A stretch of 64,000 bases of DNA from Martinezella rhizogenes (GTDB taxonomy: Bacteria > Pseudomonadota > Alphaproteobacteria > Rhizobiales > Rhizobiaceae). Each line of letters starts with the position of its first letter. Within the stretch, counting starts at the first letter, position 1. The stretch spans positions 310,001-374,000 of the forward strand of contig NZ_SGNY01000005.1 of the NCBI RefSeq assembly GCF_007002745.1. The letters run 5' to 3'. A program made the translations under genes and the position numbers. Shown here in pieces: positions 43,179-53,810 of the stretch. The notes under the pieces were generated by a model. It was not told where the DNA came from. It saw nothing but the letters and a program-made list of their open reading frames with translations, and did no database searches.

Positions 43179-44030
43179 TCAAGCCGCGGAAGCGAGGCTG
43201 CGCAGGAAGGTGAGGCAACGGACGAGCTGCGACGCGGCGGTAGCGCAGAAATCCAGAGCCGGTTCGGATTTTTCGCAGTTCATCCCGTCGAGATAATAGT
43301 CGAGCAGGATGCCGCAAAGCGTAACCGGCTGACCAAGCACCAGATCCAGTTGCCCGGACAATCGTGGCTTGCGACGAAATGTGAGGCCGGGGATGGACCT
43401 GATCCGCGCCTGCGTTTCCTCGATAAATGCCCTTGAGGTCTGATCGTCCTGCCATTCTGCCACAGCTGTGAGGAGTTTTAAAAAATGCTCCTCCAGCCCG
43501 AGAATATCCGGCGTGTCTCCCGGTGGTGCGGCGACCCTTGCGGCATGAAACGCCTGCCGCCTTTCCCGGCGCATCGTCGCGACATGGCCGAGTTCCTCGC
43601 GCGCCATTTTTTCCGCCGCCTGCCGCACGTCGGCGCTGGGCGCCTGGGCGGCAACGTAGCTCCAGAACACAAATGCCCGTTCCTCGTTCCTGACGGCGGC
43701 CGAAAAAGCGCGGTAGGCGTCGAGCGTTTCTGGCGGCACCATATCGGCGCCTTCGGCATCGAACATGGGTGAAAGGTCCGGGGCGGCGATGGTGGCCGCG
43801 GTGTCGGTCGGCACCGTCTCGGCAGCCCATACGCCGACCTGACGCAGATGGGTTTCCTCCTCGGCAATCAGCCGTTCGAAAACGGCGGCAAGCGCCGGCT
43901 GGTTTTCATCCAGCATTCGTTGTCTGAGGGCGACATAGCCATCGATTGCTTCCTGTTCCATGCGGGCTGCGGTTTCCAGCACGGCGTGCATCGTCGTCAG
44001 AACGGGCGGTTCGGCATTCAGTCTAGACAT
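43179..44030 (-). CDS. ferritin-like diiron protein divergent from the nos cluster
   Basis: 283 aa; start at MSRLNAEPP (44030), since the 15 extra upstream codons lack an SD. Two ExxH motifs, E58-H61 (EEETHL) and E146-H149 (EELGHV), plus Glu25/27 (MEQEAIDGY) and Glu116/117 (NEERAF) reproduce the four-helix carboxylate-bridged diiron pattern of rubrerythrin/ferritin-like proteins; no rubredoxin Cys motif. The C-terminal ~110 residues match nothing I know. It is divergent from nosR across an Fnr/NnrR-type box, suggesting co-regulation with N2O respiration. Function unknown. Confidence 0.75.
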   Translation of the reverse strand: MSRLNAEPPVLTTMHAVLETAARMEQEAIDGYVALRQRMLDENQPALAAVFERLIAEEETHLRQVGVWAAETVPTDTAATIAAPDLSPMFDAEGADMVPPETLDAYRAFSAAVRNEERAFVFWSYVAAQAPSADVRQAAEKMAREELGHVATMRRERRQAFHAARVAAPPGDTPDILGLEEHFLKLLTAVAEWQDDQTSRAFIEETQARIRSIPGLTFRRKPRLSGQLDLVLGQPVTLCGILLDYYLDGMNCEKSEPALDFCATAASQLVRCLTFLRSLASAA

Positions 44031-44083
44031 GGGTTTCTCTTCAAAATCCTTGTCCCACACTGCCACATCAAACAACGCGGTAT

Positions 44084-44097
44084 TTGTTCTGGATCAA
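44084..44097. promoter_or_regulatory. Fnr/NnrR-type box between the diiron gene and nosR
   Basis: TTGTTCTGGATCAA keeps the TTG-N8-CAA frame and nine of ten positions of the Fnr consensus TTGAT-N4-ATCAA. It lies ~115 bases before the nosR start and ~55 bases before the divergent gene, so it could serve both. Confidence 0.65.
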
Positions 44098-44207
44098 TGA
44101 GGCATCCGGCGGCGCGACTATTTTGCATTCAACCCACCGAGGCCCGACCGATGCGACATGGCCGAGCGTGGGAGTGAACGTCGTGTCGCACCCCGATGGA
44201 ATGCCCA

Positions 44208-46481
44208 ATGCCGAAAAATACTCATATCGGGAAACAAGGTCTGGCTGTTTTTCTTTCTTTTCTGATCGCGCTTTTCACCCTCGCAGGCCAGGCCTTCGCT
44301 GCCGGCAGTCTTGTCGATTATCTCACCAAGGTTCAGCCGGCGGAGCTGTTTGCCGCGGCCGACCGCTTCGGCGAGCCGGTGGGGGAGCCTGCCATCGTGC
44401 CCGTCTACAAGGGCAGTGATATCGCCGGTTACGCTTACCTCAACTCGGATTTCACCAATTCGACCGGCTATTCTGGAAAACCGATTCACATCGTGGTCGG
44501 CATTGACAGGGCCGGCGTCGTGCGTGGTCTGAAGCTTGTCGATCACAAGGAGCCGATCGTGCTGATCGGCATACCGGAAACCCGGGTGGTGGCTGCGCTG
44601 AATTCGGTGATCGGTCGCGATCTGGCCAAGGTCGCTACCGGTGCGGAACGCCCGCCACAGGTCGATATCGTCAGCGGCGCGACGGTGACCGTTCTTGTAA
44701 TGGGCGACAGCGTCGTCCGCTCGGCGGTCAAACTCATTCGCAGCGGCAGGCTGGGAGATGGCACAAGTGCTGCAGTCGCGGCTGCGTCGCCGCAGCCGGT
44801 CAAAAAACTCGATGTTTCGAAACAGGAGGTTTCCGACTGGCAGACGCTGCTCGGCGATGGTTCCATTCGCGCCCTGCGCCTCAGTGTCGGTGAAGTCTCG
44901 GATGCCTTTGCAAAGGCCGGCCAGCCGGATGCGGCCCGGACACCCGAAGCGCCCAATCCGCAGGACCCGTTCATCGATCTCTACGTCGCTCCGGTCAGCG
45001 TTCCCGCCATCGGCCGCAGCCTGCTGGGTGAAGAAGGTTACGGAAGGCTGGTAAAACGCCTGAAGCCGGGTCAGTCCGCCATTCTCGTGGCGGGTGACGG
45101 CGCCTATTCGTTCAAGGGGTCGGGTTATGTACGAGGCGGTATTTTCGACCGTATCGAGCTGCTTCAGGACGGGCAGGGCATTCGCTTCCGCGATCGGGAT
45201 CACACGCGGCTGACGCAGATCGCCGCCGAGGGCGCGCCGCATCTGCGTGAAATCGCCCTTTACGTGATCCCTGACAGCTTTGCCTTCGACGTGACGGAAC
45301 CTTGGGAGTTACAGTTGCTGGTACAGCGCACCACGGGTGTGCGCGACAAGGCGACGATGCCATACGATCTCGGCTACACGCTGCCCGCCGGCTACGTCAG
45401 CATCGAGACGCCGGCAGCCCCACCCGTGGCCCCACCGGCAGCCGCAGCAACGACGCCGGCAGATGTGCCGTTCGATCTCGAAAACGCGCCGCTCTGGGTC
45501 AGCATCTGGGAAATGAACCGCGTCTCGGTCGCCATAACCTTTGCCGGGCTGCTGGTTCTCACCGCCATCTTTTTCTTTCAGGACTGGCTGGTCAAACGGC
45601 CCAGGCTGTTCGGCTGGATCAGGCGCGGCTATCTGCTTTTCGCGCTGGTCTGGCTCGGCTGGTATGCCAATGCGCAGCTTTCGGTGGTCAATGTCCTGAC
45701 TTTCATCAATGCGCTGATCTCCGGTTTCCACTGGGATTTCTTCCTGTCCGCGCCGTTGATCTTCATTCTCTGGGCAGCGGTTGCAGCGGGTCTGCTGTTC
45801 TGGGGGCGCGGGCCCTTCTGCGGCTGGCTCTGCCCCTTCGGTGCGCTTCAGGAACTGACCAACGGCGTCGCGAAATGGCTGAAGGTGCCGCAGGTCAAGC
45901 TGCCATGGGGCCTGCATGAGCGCCTCTGGCCCGTCAAATACATCATCTTCCTCGGCCTCTTCGGCCTGTCGCTTTATTCGCTGGCACTGGCGGAGACCTT
46001 TGCCGAGATCGAACCCTTCAAGACGGCGATCATCCTGAAATTCGCCCGCGAATGGCCCTTCGTGATCTTTGCGCTGACGCTGCTCGCCGCCGGTCTTTTC
46101 ATCGAACGTTTCTACTGCCGGTATCTCTGCCCACTCGGCGCAGCACTCGCCATTCCCGGTCGCCTGCGCATGTTCGAATGGCTGAAACGCTGGCCGGAAT
46201 GCGGCTCGCCCTGCCAGCGCTGCGCCAAGGAATGTCCCGTGCAGTCGATCCACCCCGAAGGGCAGATCAACGTCAACGAGTGCATCTACTGCATGCATTG
46301 CCAGGAGCTTTACCAGGACGACCACCGCTGTCCGCACATGATTCAGGTGCGGCTGAAGCGGGAAAAATTCGTGGCGCTCTCCACCCCTCCGGAAAAGGGA
46401 AAAGAGCGTCCGAAAACCGTGGTTACCCACAAGGGCAAACCGATCGGCACAGATGAAGGAGTGGCTGGCGAACAGGCCTGA
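44208..46481 (+). CDS. nosR: NosR, membrane flavoprotein/ferredoxin of N2O respiration
   Basis: 757 aa from ATG 44208 with GGA at 7 bases. Signal segment ~10-32, a periplasmic FMN-binding domain (~60-180, ending near the SGATVT motif that carries the flavin), several membrane segments (~430-640), two CxxxCP motifs ([12 protein letters not shown] and [11 protein letters not shown]) and C-terminal [4Fe-4S] Cys clusters (CQRCAKECP and CIYCMHC...CP). It passes electrons to NosZ and is needed for nos expression. First gene of the operon. Confidence 0.95.
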   Translation: MPKNTHIGKQGLAVFLSFLIALFTLAGQAFAAGSLVDYLTKVQPAELFAAADRFGEPVGEPAIVPVYKGSDIAGYAYLNSDFTNSTGYSGKPIHIVVGIDRAGVVRGLKLVDHKEPIVLIGIPETRVVAALNSVIGRDLAKVATGAERPPQVDIVSGATVTVLVMGDSVVRSAVKLIRSGRLGDGTSAAVAAASPQPVKKLDVSKQEVSDWQTLLGDGSIRALRLSVGEVSDAFAKAGQPDAARTPEAPNPQDPFIDLYVAPVSVPAIGRSLLGEEGYGRLVKRLKPGQSAILVAGDGAYSFKGSGYVRGGIFDRIELLQDGQGIRFRDRDHTRLTQIAAEGAPHLREIALYVIPDSFAFDVTEPWELQLLVQRTTGVRDKATMPYDLGYTLPAGYVSIETPAAPPVAPPAAAATTPADVPFDLENAPLWVSIWEMNRVSVAITFAGLLVLTAIFFFQDWLVKRPRLFGWIRRGYLLFALVWLGWYANAQLSVVNVLTFINALISGFHWDFFLSAPLIFILWAAVAAGLLFWGRGPFCGWLCPFGALQELTNGVAKWLKVPQVKLPWGLHERLWPVKYIIFLGLFGLSLYSLALAETFAEIEPFKTAIILKFAREWPFVIFALTLLAAGLFIERFYCRYLCPLGAALAIPGRLRMFEWLKRWPECGSPCQRCAKECPVQSIHPEGQINVNECIYCMHCQELYQDDHRCPHMIQVRLKREKFVALSTPPEKGKERPKTVVTHKGKPIGTDEGVAGEQA

Positions 46482-46504
46482 GCCACCATCAAAGGAGAGA
46501 AGAC

Positions 46505-48418
46505 ATGTCGGATCGAAATATCGAAACTGGCCTCAGCAGGCGCCAGCTTCTCGGCTCCACGGCGGTTGCCGCGGTGGCGGGCGCGGCGACGGTCGGCGGC
46601 GCGCTGGCGGTTTCCAGCATCACGGCGGCGCCGGCGCTCGCCGCAGGCGGACAGGCCTTCGAGGTCAAGCCCGGTGAACTGGACGAATATTACGTCTTTT
46701 TCTCAGGCGGCCATAGCGGTGAACTGCGCATTCTCGGCCTGCCGTCGATGCGTGAACTGATGCGTATTCCGGTCTTTAACCGCGATAGCGCCACGGGCTG
46801 GGGCCAGACGAATGAAAGCCGCAAGATCCTGACGGAAGGGCTGCTGCCTGAAACGAAGGAATATCTGAAGGACAAGGGCGACATCTACCTCAACGGTGAC
46901 CTGCACCACCCGCATCCATCCTTTACGGAAGGCACCTATGATGGCCGTTATCTCTTCGCCAATGACAAGGCCAATACCCGCGTCTGCCGCATTCGCCTCG
47001 ACGTGATGAAATGCGACAAGATCATCCAGCTGCCCAACCAGCACACCGTTCACGGCCTGCGCGTGCAGAAATATCCGCGCACCGGTTATGTTTTCGCCAA
47101 TGGTGAGGACCGCGTGCCGATCCCCAATGACGGTTCGGTTCTCGATGATCACAAGCAGTATCACGCGATTTTCTCGGCCATTGACGGCGACACGATGAAG
47201 GTTGCCTGGCAGGTCATGGTCGACGGCAATCTCGACAATGTCGATGCCGACTATCAGGGCAAATATGCCTTCGCCACCTGCTACAATTCCGAAGAGGGCG
47301 TGAACCTTGAGGAAATGATGGCGAAGGATCAGGACTGGATCGTCGTCTTCAACCTGAAGCGCATCGAGGAAGCCGTCGCCAAGGGCGAATTCAAGGAAAT
47401 GGGCGGTGTGCCGGTTGTGGATGGTCGCCATGGGTCGCCATTCACCCGCTACATCCCGGTGTCCAACGGCCCCCACGGCATGAACACCGCGCCGGATGGT
47501 ATCCACGTCGTTGCCAATGGCAAGCTGTCGCCGACGGTCACCGTCTTCGACGTCCGGCTGTTCGACGACCTTTTCGCCGACAAGATCAAGCCGCGTGATA
47601 CCGTGGTTGCCGAACCCGAACTCGGTCTTGGGCCGCTTCACACGGCCTATGACGGTCGCGGCAATTGCTACACGACGCTGTTCATCGACAGCCAGATCTG
47701 CAAGTGGAACCTTGAGGATGCCAAACGCGCCTACAAGGGCGAGAAGGTCAATCCGGTCCGCCAGAAGCTCGATGTGCAGTACCAGCCCGGCCACAACCAC
47801 ACATCCATGGGCCAGACCAAGGATGCGGACGGCAAATGGCTGATCTCGCTCAACAAGTTCTCGAAGGACCGGTATTTGAACGTCGGTCCGCTGAAACCGG
47901 AAAACGATCAGCTGATCGATATTTCCGGCGACGAGATGGTGCTGGTTCACGACAACCCCACCTTTGCCGAGCCGCATGACGCCACCATCGTCCATAATTC
48001 CAAGATCAACCCGGTCAGCATCTGGAGCCGCGACGACAGCTTCTTTGCCGATGCGGTCGCCCAGGCGAAGGCCGACAATGTCGATCTGCTGATCGATTCC
48101 GAAGTCATTCGTGACGGCGACAAGGTTCGCGTCTACATGACCTCGGCGGCGCCCGCTTTCGGTCTGGAAAGCTTCACCGTCAAGCAGGGTGATGAGGTGA
48201 CCGTCTACGTCACCAATATCGATGAGGTGGAAGACCTGACCCATGGCTTCTCGATCATCAATTACGGCATCAACATGGAAGTGGCGCCGCAGGCCACGGC
48301 ATCCGTCACCTTCAAGGCCGATAAGCCCGGTGTGTGGTGGTATTATTGCTCGTGGTTCTGCCATGCCATGCACATGGAAATGAAGGGCCGCATGCTGGTG
48401 GAGCCGAAAAAGGCATGA
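46505..48418 (+). CDS. nosZ: nitrous-oxide reductase NosZ (clade I, Tat-exported)
   Basis: 637 aa, AAAGGAGAG before ATG 46505. A twin-arginine signal (LSRRQLLGS, residues ~10-18) marks it as clade I. The seven-bladed propeller carries the CuZ histidines, including the LHHPHPSF block, and the C-terminal cupredoxin domain has the CuA ligand motif [12 protein letters not shown] (C-x3-C-x3-H-x2-M). It reduces N2O to N2 in the periplasm as the last step of denitrification. All motifs look intact. Its stop overlaps nosD. Confidence 0.97.
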   Translation: MSDRNIETGLSRRQLLGSTAVAAVAGAATVGGALAVSSITAAPALAAGGQAFEVKPGELDEYYVFFSGGHSGELRILGLPSMRELMRIPVFNRDSATGWGQTNESRKILTEGLLPETKEYLKDKGDIYLNGDLHHPHPSFTEGTYDGRYLFANDKANTRVCRIRLDVMKCDKIIQLPNQHTVHGLRVQKYPRTGYVFANGEDRVPIPNDGSVLDDHKQYHAIFSAIDGDTMKVAWQVMVDGNLDNVDADYQGKYAFATCYNSEEGVNLEEMMAKDQDWIVVFNLKRIEEAVAKGEFKEMGGVPVVDGRHGSPFTRYIPVSNGPHGMNTAPDGIHVVANGKLSPTVTVFDVRLFDDLFADKIKPRDTVVAEPELGLGPLHTAYDGRGNCYTTLFIDSQICKWNLEDAKRAYKGEKVNPVRQKLDVQYQPGHNHTSMGQTKDADGKWLISLNKFSKDRYLNVGPLKPENDQLIDISGDEMVLVHDNPTFAEPHDATIVHNSKINPVSIWSRDDSFFADAVAQAKADNVDLLIDSEVIRDGDKVRVYMTSAAPAFGLESFTVKQGDEVTVYVTNIDEVEDLTHGFSIINYGINMEVAPQATASVTFKADKPGVWWYYCSWFCHAMHMEMKGRMLVEPKKA

Positions 48419-49794
48419 GGCATCCAAAAGATGCGGCGAGATGGGGGATGGTGGCGATTGTCGCCGCCATTCCCGGCCTGGCGGGTGCTGAAACCATCCG
48501 CCTTTCCGCTGCCGCGACCCCTATACTTCAACAAGCCATCGACCGTGCACAGACGGGCGACGAACTGGTGCTGGAAAGCGGCGATTTTTCCGGGCCTGTG
48601 ATCATTGGCACGTCCATTACGCTGCGCGGCGAGCCGGGTGCGGCCATTCGCGGCGCCGGTCAGGGCAGTGTCGTCACCATCACCGCCGAAGACGTGATCT
48701 TCAGCGGCATTATCGTATCCGGCTCGGGCGGTTCGCTGGAAGACATGAATTCGGGCGTCTTCGTCGCCCGCACCGCCAAACGGGCGATTGTTGAAAACAG
48801 CCGCTTTGAAGGAAATCTGTATGGCGTCTATCTGCATGGCGCAGACGATTCCATCGCGCGCAACAATGTCATTATCGGTACTGGTGAAGGCCGTTTAAGC
48901 GAAACCGGCAACGGCGTGACCCTGTGGAACGCGCCCGGCGCACGCGTCACCGGCAACGACATCAGCTTCGGGCGCGACGGCATCGCCACCAATGCCAGCA
49001 AACGCAACGTGTTCAGCGGTAACCGGTTCAGCAATCTGCGATTTGCCATCCACTACATGTACACCAACGACAGCGAGATCAGCGATAATGTCTCCAGCGG
49101 CAATTCGGTGGGATACGCCATCATGTTTTCCAGCCGCCTGAAGATCACTGGAAACGTCTCCGATGGCGACCGGGACCACGGCCTGCTTTTGAATTACGCC
49201 AACAGTTCCACCGTCACCGGCAATACGGTGCGCGGCCATATGCAGCCCGCATCGCGCTGGAGCGAACGCGGCATCCGCTCGCAGGAACATGGTGTGCCGG
49301 CCGCCGATGACGAGACTGCCGCGGATACCTCGGGAATGCGACCCGGCCCGGAAAAATGCGTCTTCATCTACAATGCCAACCGCAACCGCCTGCGCGACAA
49401 CCGTTTCGAAGGTTGCGATATCGGCATTCATTTCACCGCCGGTTCGGAAGGCAACATGATGAGCGGCAATGCCTTCATCGCCAATCGCAACCAGGTCAAA
49501 TATGTCGGCACGCGTTATGTCGACTGGTCGGAAAAGGGGCGCGGCAATTACTGGAGCGACAACCCCGCTTTCGATCTGGATGGTGACGGCATAGCCGACA
49601 ATCCCTATCGCCCGAATGATCTGATTGACCGCGTGCTGTGGACCGCGCCGCAGGCGCGGGTGCTGACCAGCAGCCCCGCCGTGCAGGTGGTGCGCTGGGC
49701 GCAGGCGCGGTTTCCAGCCCTTTTGCCGGGCGGGGTCACCGACAGTCATCCCTTGATGTCGCCGCCGCAGCCTCCCAGGGAGCCACGCTCATGA
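48415..49794 (+). CDS. nosD: NosD, periplasmic copper-cluster assembly protein
   Basis: 459 aa; ATG 48415 overlaps the nosZ stop (ATGA). Signal peptide ~1-26 (ending AGA), then a right-handed beta-helix (CASH/PbH1 repeats) seen as recurring N-x-I/V-x-G-N turns (GNDISF, GNRFSNL, GNVSDGD, GNTVRG). It works with the NosFY transporter in building the CuZ centre of NosZ. Confidence 0.93.
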   Translation: MRHPKDAARWGMVAIVAAIPGLAGAETIRLSAAATPILQQAIDRAQTGDELVLESGDFSGPVIIGTSITLRGEPGAAIRGAGQGSVVTITAEDVIFSGIIVSGSGGSLEDMNSGVFVARTAKRAIVENSRFEGNLYGVYLHGADDSIARNNVIIGTGEGRLSETGNGVTLWNAPGARVTGNDISFGRDGIATNASKRNVFSGNRFSNLRFAIHYMYTNDSEISDNVSSGNSVGYAIMFSSRLKITGNVSDGDRDHGLLLNYANSSTVTGNTVRGHMQPASRWSERGIRSQEHGVPAADDETAADTSGMRPGPEKCVFIYNANRNRLRDNRFEGCDIGIHFTAGSEGNMMSGNAFIANRNQVKYVGTRYVDWSEKGRGNYWSDNPAFDLDGDGIADNPYRPNDLIDRVLWTAPQARVLTSSPAVQVVRWAQARFPALLPGGVTDSHPLMSPPQPPREPRS

Positions 49795-50711
49795 GCACGA
49801 CCGTAAGCGTTCACGATGTGACCAAGACCTATGGCGGCAAGGTCAATGCCCTGCGCGAACTGAGCTTTAACCTTCATGAAGGGGAGACCGTAGCTCTGGT
49901 CGGCCACAATGGCGCCGGAAAAACCACGCTGATCAAATTGCTGCTCGGGCTTATTCGCCCGACGTCGGGGCATGTGGAGGTGCTGGGCGAGAACCCGGCG
50001 AATGGCGATTTCGCCGTGCGTCAGGCGCTTGGTTACCTGCCGGAAAGCGTGTCTTTCCACCTGGCGCTGACGGGGCGGGAAACGCTTGCCTTCTACGCCC
50101 GTCTCAAGCGGGTGCCCATGCAATCCGCCGACAGCCTGTTCGAGCGTGTCGGCCTTGCCGCCGTGGCCGCCGACCGGCCCATTCGTACCTATTCCAAGGG
50201 CATGCGGCAGAGGCTTGGCCTTGCCCAGGCATTGCTCGGCGCACCAAGGGTTCTGCTGCTCGATGAACCGACCAGCGGCCTCGACCCGGCCCTGCGGCGC
50301 AATTTCTACAACCTCGTCGATGAATTGCGGGCAGGCGGCGCGACGATCCTCCTGTCGTCGCATGCGCTGGGGGAACTGGAGGATCGGGCCGGACGCGTCA
50401 TCATCGTCAATCGTGGCGTGCGCATTGCCGATGGCACGCTGGATGATCTGAGACGGATCGCCAGCCTGCCGTCGCGTATCCGTATCCGCCCGACTGGCGG
50501 GGGCGGAGCCGCAGCACCTGCCGATCCCGCGGCGCAATGGACCCCGACCGGAGACGGCGCTTACGAGACGGAGGTGGCGCATGCCGCAAGGCTGCCGCTG
50601 CTGCACCGCCTCACTGCGGCTGCTGCCGGTATCGAAGCCCTGAGCCTCATCGAGCCGACGCTCGATGATCTCTATGCCCATTTCCTGAACAGCCAGGAGG
50701 CCGCGTCGTGA
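49791..50711 (+). CDS. nosF: NosF, ATPase of the nos copper-centre transporter
   Basis: 306 aa; ATG 49791 overlaps the nosD stop. Walker A GHNGAGKTT, signature YSKGMRQRLGLAQ, Walker B VLLLDEPTSGLDP. Pairs with NosY; the complex delivers a sulfur species or helps copper assembly for NosZ. The GTG of nosY overlaps its stop. Confidence 0.94.
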   Translation: MSTTVSVHDVTKTYGGKVNALRELSFNLHEGETVALVGHNGAGKTTLIKLLLGLIRPTSGHVEVLGENPANGDFAVRQALGYLPESVSFHLALTGRETLAFYARLKRVPMQSADSLFERVGLAAVAADRPIRTYSKGMRQRLGLAQALLGAPRVLLLDEPTSGLDPALRRNFYNLVDELRAGGATILLSSHALGELEDRAGRVIIVNRGVRIADGTLDDLRRIASLPSRIRIRPTGGGGAAAPADPAAQWTPTGDGAYETEVAHAARLPLLHRLTAAAAGIEALSLIEPTLDDLYAHFLNSQEAAS

Positions 50712-51535
50712 GCAACATCCTGATCATTGCGGGAAAGGAAATTCGCGAAGGCATGCGCAATCGCTGGGTGCTGGCCACGACATTGCTGCTGGCAATGCTC
50801 GCCCTGACGCTGACGTTTCTCGGCAGCGCGCCGACCGGCAATGTCGGCGCCAGCCGCGTGGATGTGGTCATCGTCAGCCTCTCCAGCCTGACGATCTTCC
50901 TTGTGCCGCTGATCGCGCTGCTGATTTCCCACGATGCCATCGTGGGTGAGGTGGAGCGTGGCACCATGCTGCTGCTGCTCGCCTATCCGGTGGGGCGCAG
51001 CCAGATCGTTCTGGGCAAATTTCTCGGCCACATCGCCATCCTCTGCTTCGCCACCACCTGCGGATATGGCACGGCGGCGCTTGCGCTGGCGCTGATGGGC
51101 GGCGCGACCGGCCTTGAGGGCTGGCTGTCGTTTATTTCCATGACGGCATCGTCCGTGCTGCTCGGCGCGGTCTTCGTCGCCATCGGTTATCTCGTCAGTG
51201 CGCTATCTTCGGAGCGCAGCACGGCCGGCGGCGTGACGATCGGCATCTGGCTGTTCTTCGTGCTGATCTACGACATGGCCCTGCTTGGCGGGCTGGTGGC
51301 GGCGCAGGGCCGTTCGCTGCCCGGCGGATTGCTGGATTTCCTGCTGCTCGCCAATCCGACGGATGCCTATCGGCTCCTCAATCTCGGCAGCGGCGGGGCG
51401 GCGGCCCTTTCCGGCATGGGCGGGCTTGCCAAAAACTCCATTCTCACCGGTGGCGTGCTGCTTGCCGCCCTTTGCGCCTGGACGGTTGTTCCGCTCGGCC
51501 TAGCTTCGCTGTTTTTCTCAAGGAGGGACGTATGA
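50708..51535 (+). CDS. nosY: NosY, membrane subunit of the nos ABC transporter
   Basis: 275 aa from GTG 50708, which overlaps the nosF stop. About six membrane segments; the N-terminal block IAGKEIREGMRNRWVLATTLLL is typical of ABC-2 NosY proteins. Works with NosF and NosD. Overlaps the nosL start by 4 bases. Confidence 0.93.
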   Translation: MSNILIIAGKEIREGMRNRWVLATTLLLAMLALTLTFLGSAPTGNVGASRVDVVIVSLSSLTIFLVPLIALLISHDAIVGEVERGTMLLLLAYPVGRSQIVLGKFLGHIAILCFATTCGYGTAALALALMGGATGLEGWLSFISMTASSVLLGAVFVAIGYLVSALSSERSTAGGVTIGIWLFFVLIYDMALLGGLVAAQGRSLPGGLLDFLLLANPTDAYRLLNLGSGGAAALSGMGGLAKNSILTGGVLLAALCAWTVVPLGLASLFFSRRDV

Positions 51536-52080
51536 AAACGGTCCGTTTTGCCCTTGTTCTTGTGGCTTCGCTGCTGCTTGCCGCCTGCGAAAATGAGCAG
51601 CAGGCGGAAACGCCGCCGCCCTTTTCGCTCACCGCCGAGGCCATGGGGCGATATTGCGGCATGAACGTGCTGGAACATGCCGGGCCGAAGGGGCAGATCA
51701 TCCTGCGCCAGATACCGGAAGCCATATGGTTCTCTTCAGCCCGGGACACGGTGGCCTTCACCATGCTGCCGGACGAACCGAAGGAGATCGCGGCGATTTA
51801 CGTGTCCGACATGGGCAAGGCAGCAAGCTGGGAAAAGCCCGGCGCGGAAAACTGGATCGACGCGCGCAAGGCCTTCTTCGTGATCGGCAGTTCCCTGCGC
51901 GGCGGCATGGGCGCGGAGGAAGCCGTGCCCTTTTCCGAAGAGGCGGCAGCAAGGCAATTCGTCGGCAAGAACGGCGGCGAAGTCGTTAAATTCAACGATC
52001 TGCCCGAGAATTACATTCTTGGCGCCGGTGGCGAGGCGGCGGACGATCCGGCCGCGGAAGGGGCGCATGATCATGGATAA
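51532..52080 (+). CDS. nosL: NosL, copper-chaperone lipoprotein
   Basis: 182 aa. Lipoprotein signal with lipobox LLAAC (Cys near residue 19), followed by acidic EN EQQ and the CGMNV block of NosL (YCGMNVLEHAGPKGQI), which contributes to Cu(I) binding. It delivers copper to apo-NosZ. Located between nosY and nosX with overlaps at both ends. Confidence 0.92.
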   Translation: MKTVRFALVLVASLLLAACENEQQAETPPPFSLTAEAMGRYCGMNVLEHAGPKGQIILRQIPEAIWFSSARDTVAFTMLPDEPKEIAAIYVSDMGKAASWEKPGAENWIDARKAFFVIGSSLRGGMGAEEAVPFSEEAAARQFVGKNGGEVVKFNDLPENYILGAGGEAADDPAAEGAHDHG

Positions 52081-53035
52081 CAAACCAGGCCGCCGCCGCT
52101 TCATCACGCTCATGGCTGCCTTTGCGGGCCTGCCGCTTTTACCTGACAGGGGTTTTGCCTCAGTCTCCCCCGTTGTCTGGCGGGGACAGGCACTCGGCGC
52201 GCCGGCAACGCTTGTGCTCAATCATCAAAACCCTGCAGAGGCGGAGCGCCTCCTGCGCAGGGTGGTGGTCGAGGTGGCGCACCTCGAGAGTATTTTCAGC
52301 CTGTTTCGGCCGGAATCGGCGCTGAGTGAGCTTAATCGCACCGGTGCCCTTGCCGCGCCGCCCTCCGAAATGGTGGAGCTGCTGGAATTGTGCCGCAGCT
52401 TCCACGGGCTTGGGGACGGACGTTTCGATCCGACGATACAGCCGCTCTGGCTGCTGCATGCCCGGCATTTTTCGAGCGACGGTGCCGATCCCGCCGGCCC
52501 ATCCGCACGGGATATGAGAAAGGCATTGGCGCTGGTGGGCTTCGACAAGGTAAGTTTCGACGCGAACCGTATTGCACTGGGGCAGCGCGGCATGGCGCTG
52601 ACGCTGAACGGTATTGCCCAGGGCTATATTACTGACCGCATCGTTGCCCTGTTGCGGGATGCGGGTGTGACCAGCAGCCTGGTGGATATGGGCGAAAATC
52701 GCGCCATCGGCAATAATGCGCGAGGCGCGCCGTGGCGCATCGGTCTTGCGCAATCGGAAGATGCCACCCTTCCTGACATGGTTCTCGACATCACCGACCG
52801 TGCCGTGGCGACCTCGGCGGGCGCCGGGTTCCAGTTCGACCGCGCCGGCAATTTCAGTCATATCCTCGATCCGCGAACGGGCCTCAGCGCGCGCCGTTAT
52901 GCGCGGGTCTCGGTGGTTGCCGACGATGCGGCCACGGCCGATGCGCTATCGACCGCCTTCAGCCTGATGGACGAGCGGGAGGTGGAAACGCTGCGCGCAT
53001 CGCTTCGCAATGTCGAGGTGTATCTGCGCGCCTGA
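52073..53035 (+). CDS. nosX: NosX, ApbE-like FMN transferase
   Basis: 320 aa from ATG 52073, set by GGAAGGGG 9 bases upstream; it overlaps the nosL stop. A twin-arginine-like signal (GRRRFITLMAAF) leads an ApbE domain with ALTLNGIAQGYITDRI and NMGENRAIG-like DMGENRAIGN motifs and a DPRTG block. It attaches FMN to the NosR flavin domain. Last gene of nosRZDFYLX. Confidence 0.92.
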   Translation: MDNKPGRRRFITLMAAFAGLPLLPDRGFASVSPVVWRGQALGAPATLVLNHQNPAEAERLLRRVVVEVAHLESIFSLFRPESALSELNRTGALAAPPSEMVELLELCRSFHGLGDGRFDPTIQPLWLLHARHFSSDGADPAGPSARDMRKALALVGFDKVSFDANRIALGQRGMALTLNGIAQGYITDRIVALLRDAGVTSSLVDMGENRAIGNNARGAPWRIGLAQSEDATLPDMVLDITDRAVATSAGAGFQFDRAGNFSHILDPRTGLSARRYARVSVVADDAATADALSTAFSLMDEREVETLRASLRNVEVYLRA

Positions 53036-53414
53036 ACCCGCAGGTTTCAGAAGCGGTTTTCCGGACGTGGCGCGTGTCGCGCCGCGAGATTGAGGTCGTG
53101 CATCGCCATCAGAACCAGTGTCGAGGGATCGTCACTTCCCGGTCCCGCAGGCCTTTTGCGGCAATATTGGCCTATGCCGGAGATGCAAGGAGCACGCCAG
53201 CAAGTGCCAGCCGGAAAGTGCGTGTCGCCTGCCAGCCCGTCCGATCCCGGCGCCCCGCCGATCAACGTGGCGGAAGAGCCGGAAATCCGGCACCGTTCCG
53301 GAAAAACGGCTGCCATGGCCGGCCTTTGGGGCGGCATCGGGGAGGGAAGGAGAGAAACCCATCTGCCGGCCCGCAGGACCTCAGGGCTGTCGCAGGGACA
53401 CGCCTTTCATGCGG
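53036..53414. other. gap between nosX and the convergent small gene, no supported gene
   Basis: Several ORFs of 76-127 codons cover this stretch on both strands, but none has a convincing SD, signal peptide, domain or codon pattern. No terminator with a T run was found. It could hold the eroded remains of a gene; nothing is annotated. Confidence 0.4.
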
Positions 53415-53810
53415 TCAGGCGGAAAGAGGTGGTGCGCGCGGCGCGGCGCTCATCAGAAGAACGGATGGCCTGAACGCGGCCGTATCCGCCACGAAACCTT
53501 CACCGGTCTCGATGAGGAGCGGCCTGCCGGTCATATCGGCCGGTTGCGGCAGCAGGATGCCGGCCACGATCCGGCAAACCTCGCAGAGGGGAACAACGGC
53601 GTGCCGGTCGGGGTGGGACTGGCCATCGTCGTGATCGAAAATGTGGCAAAGATCCGGCAGGCTGCCATCAGGCAGCATATAGGCGGAGATTTCAGTTGCG
53701 GCGAAACCGGCTTCTGTCACCGGCACGCGATGGGCGAAACCGATGGCGAACAGGGCAAGAGCGCACAGAATGCGCATCCCCTTCTGCCATGTCGTCGCCT
53801 TTGTGATCAT
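53415..53810 (-). CDS. small exported Cys/His-rich protein (DUF2946-like)
   Basis: 131 aa from ATG 53810. A membrane/signal segment at ~10-26 (RILCALALFAIGF), then a His/Asp-rich stretch (HIFDHDDGQSHPDRH) and CEVC, followed by a hydrophobic GILLP segment. The plan resembles DUF2946 proteins, often found near copper genes. It converges on nosX from the other strand. A copper role is inference only; the ribosome site is weak. Confidence 0.5.
   Translation of the reverse strand: MITKATTWQKGMRILCALALFAIGFAHRVPVTEAGFAATEISAYMLPDGSLPDLCHIFDHDDGQSHPDRHAVVPLCEVCRIVAGILLPQPADMTGRPLLIETGEGFVADTAAFRPSVLLMSAAPRAPPLSA

Noticed and set aside
43075..43179. 34-codon minus-strand ORF before the diiron gene end
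   Set aside because: No SD and only reachable as the tail of a frame-shifted shadow ORF of the diiron gene.
46703..48427. 574-codon minus-strand ORF opposite nosZ
   Set aside because: Antisense shadow of the conserved nosZ gene.
53047..53362. ORFs of 76-96 codons on the minus strand after nosX
   Set aside because: No SD, signal, domain or codon bias; overlapping frames look equally open, as expected for GC-rich non-coding DNA.
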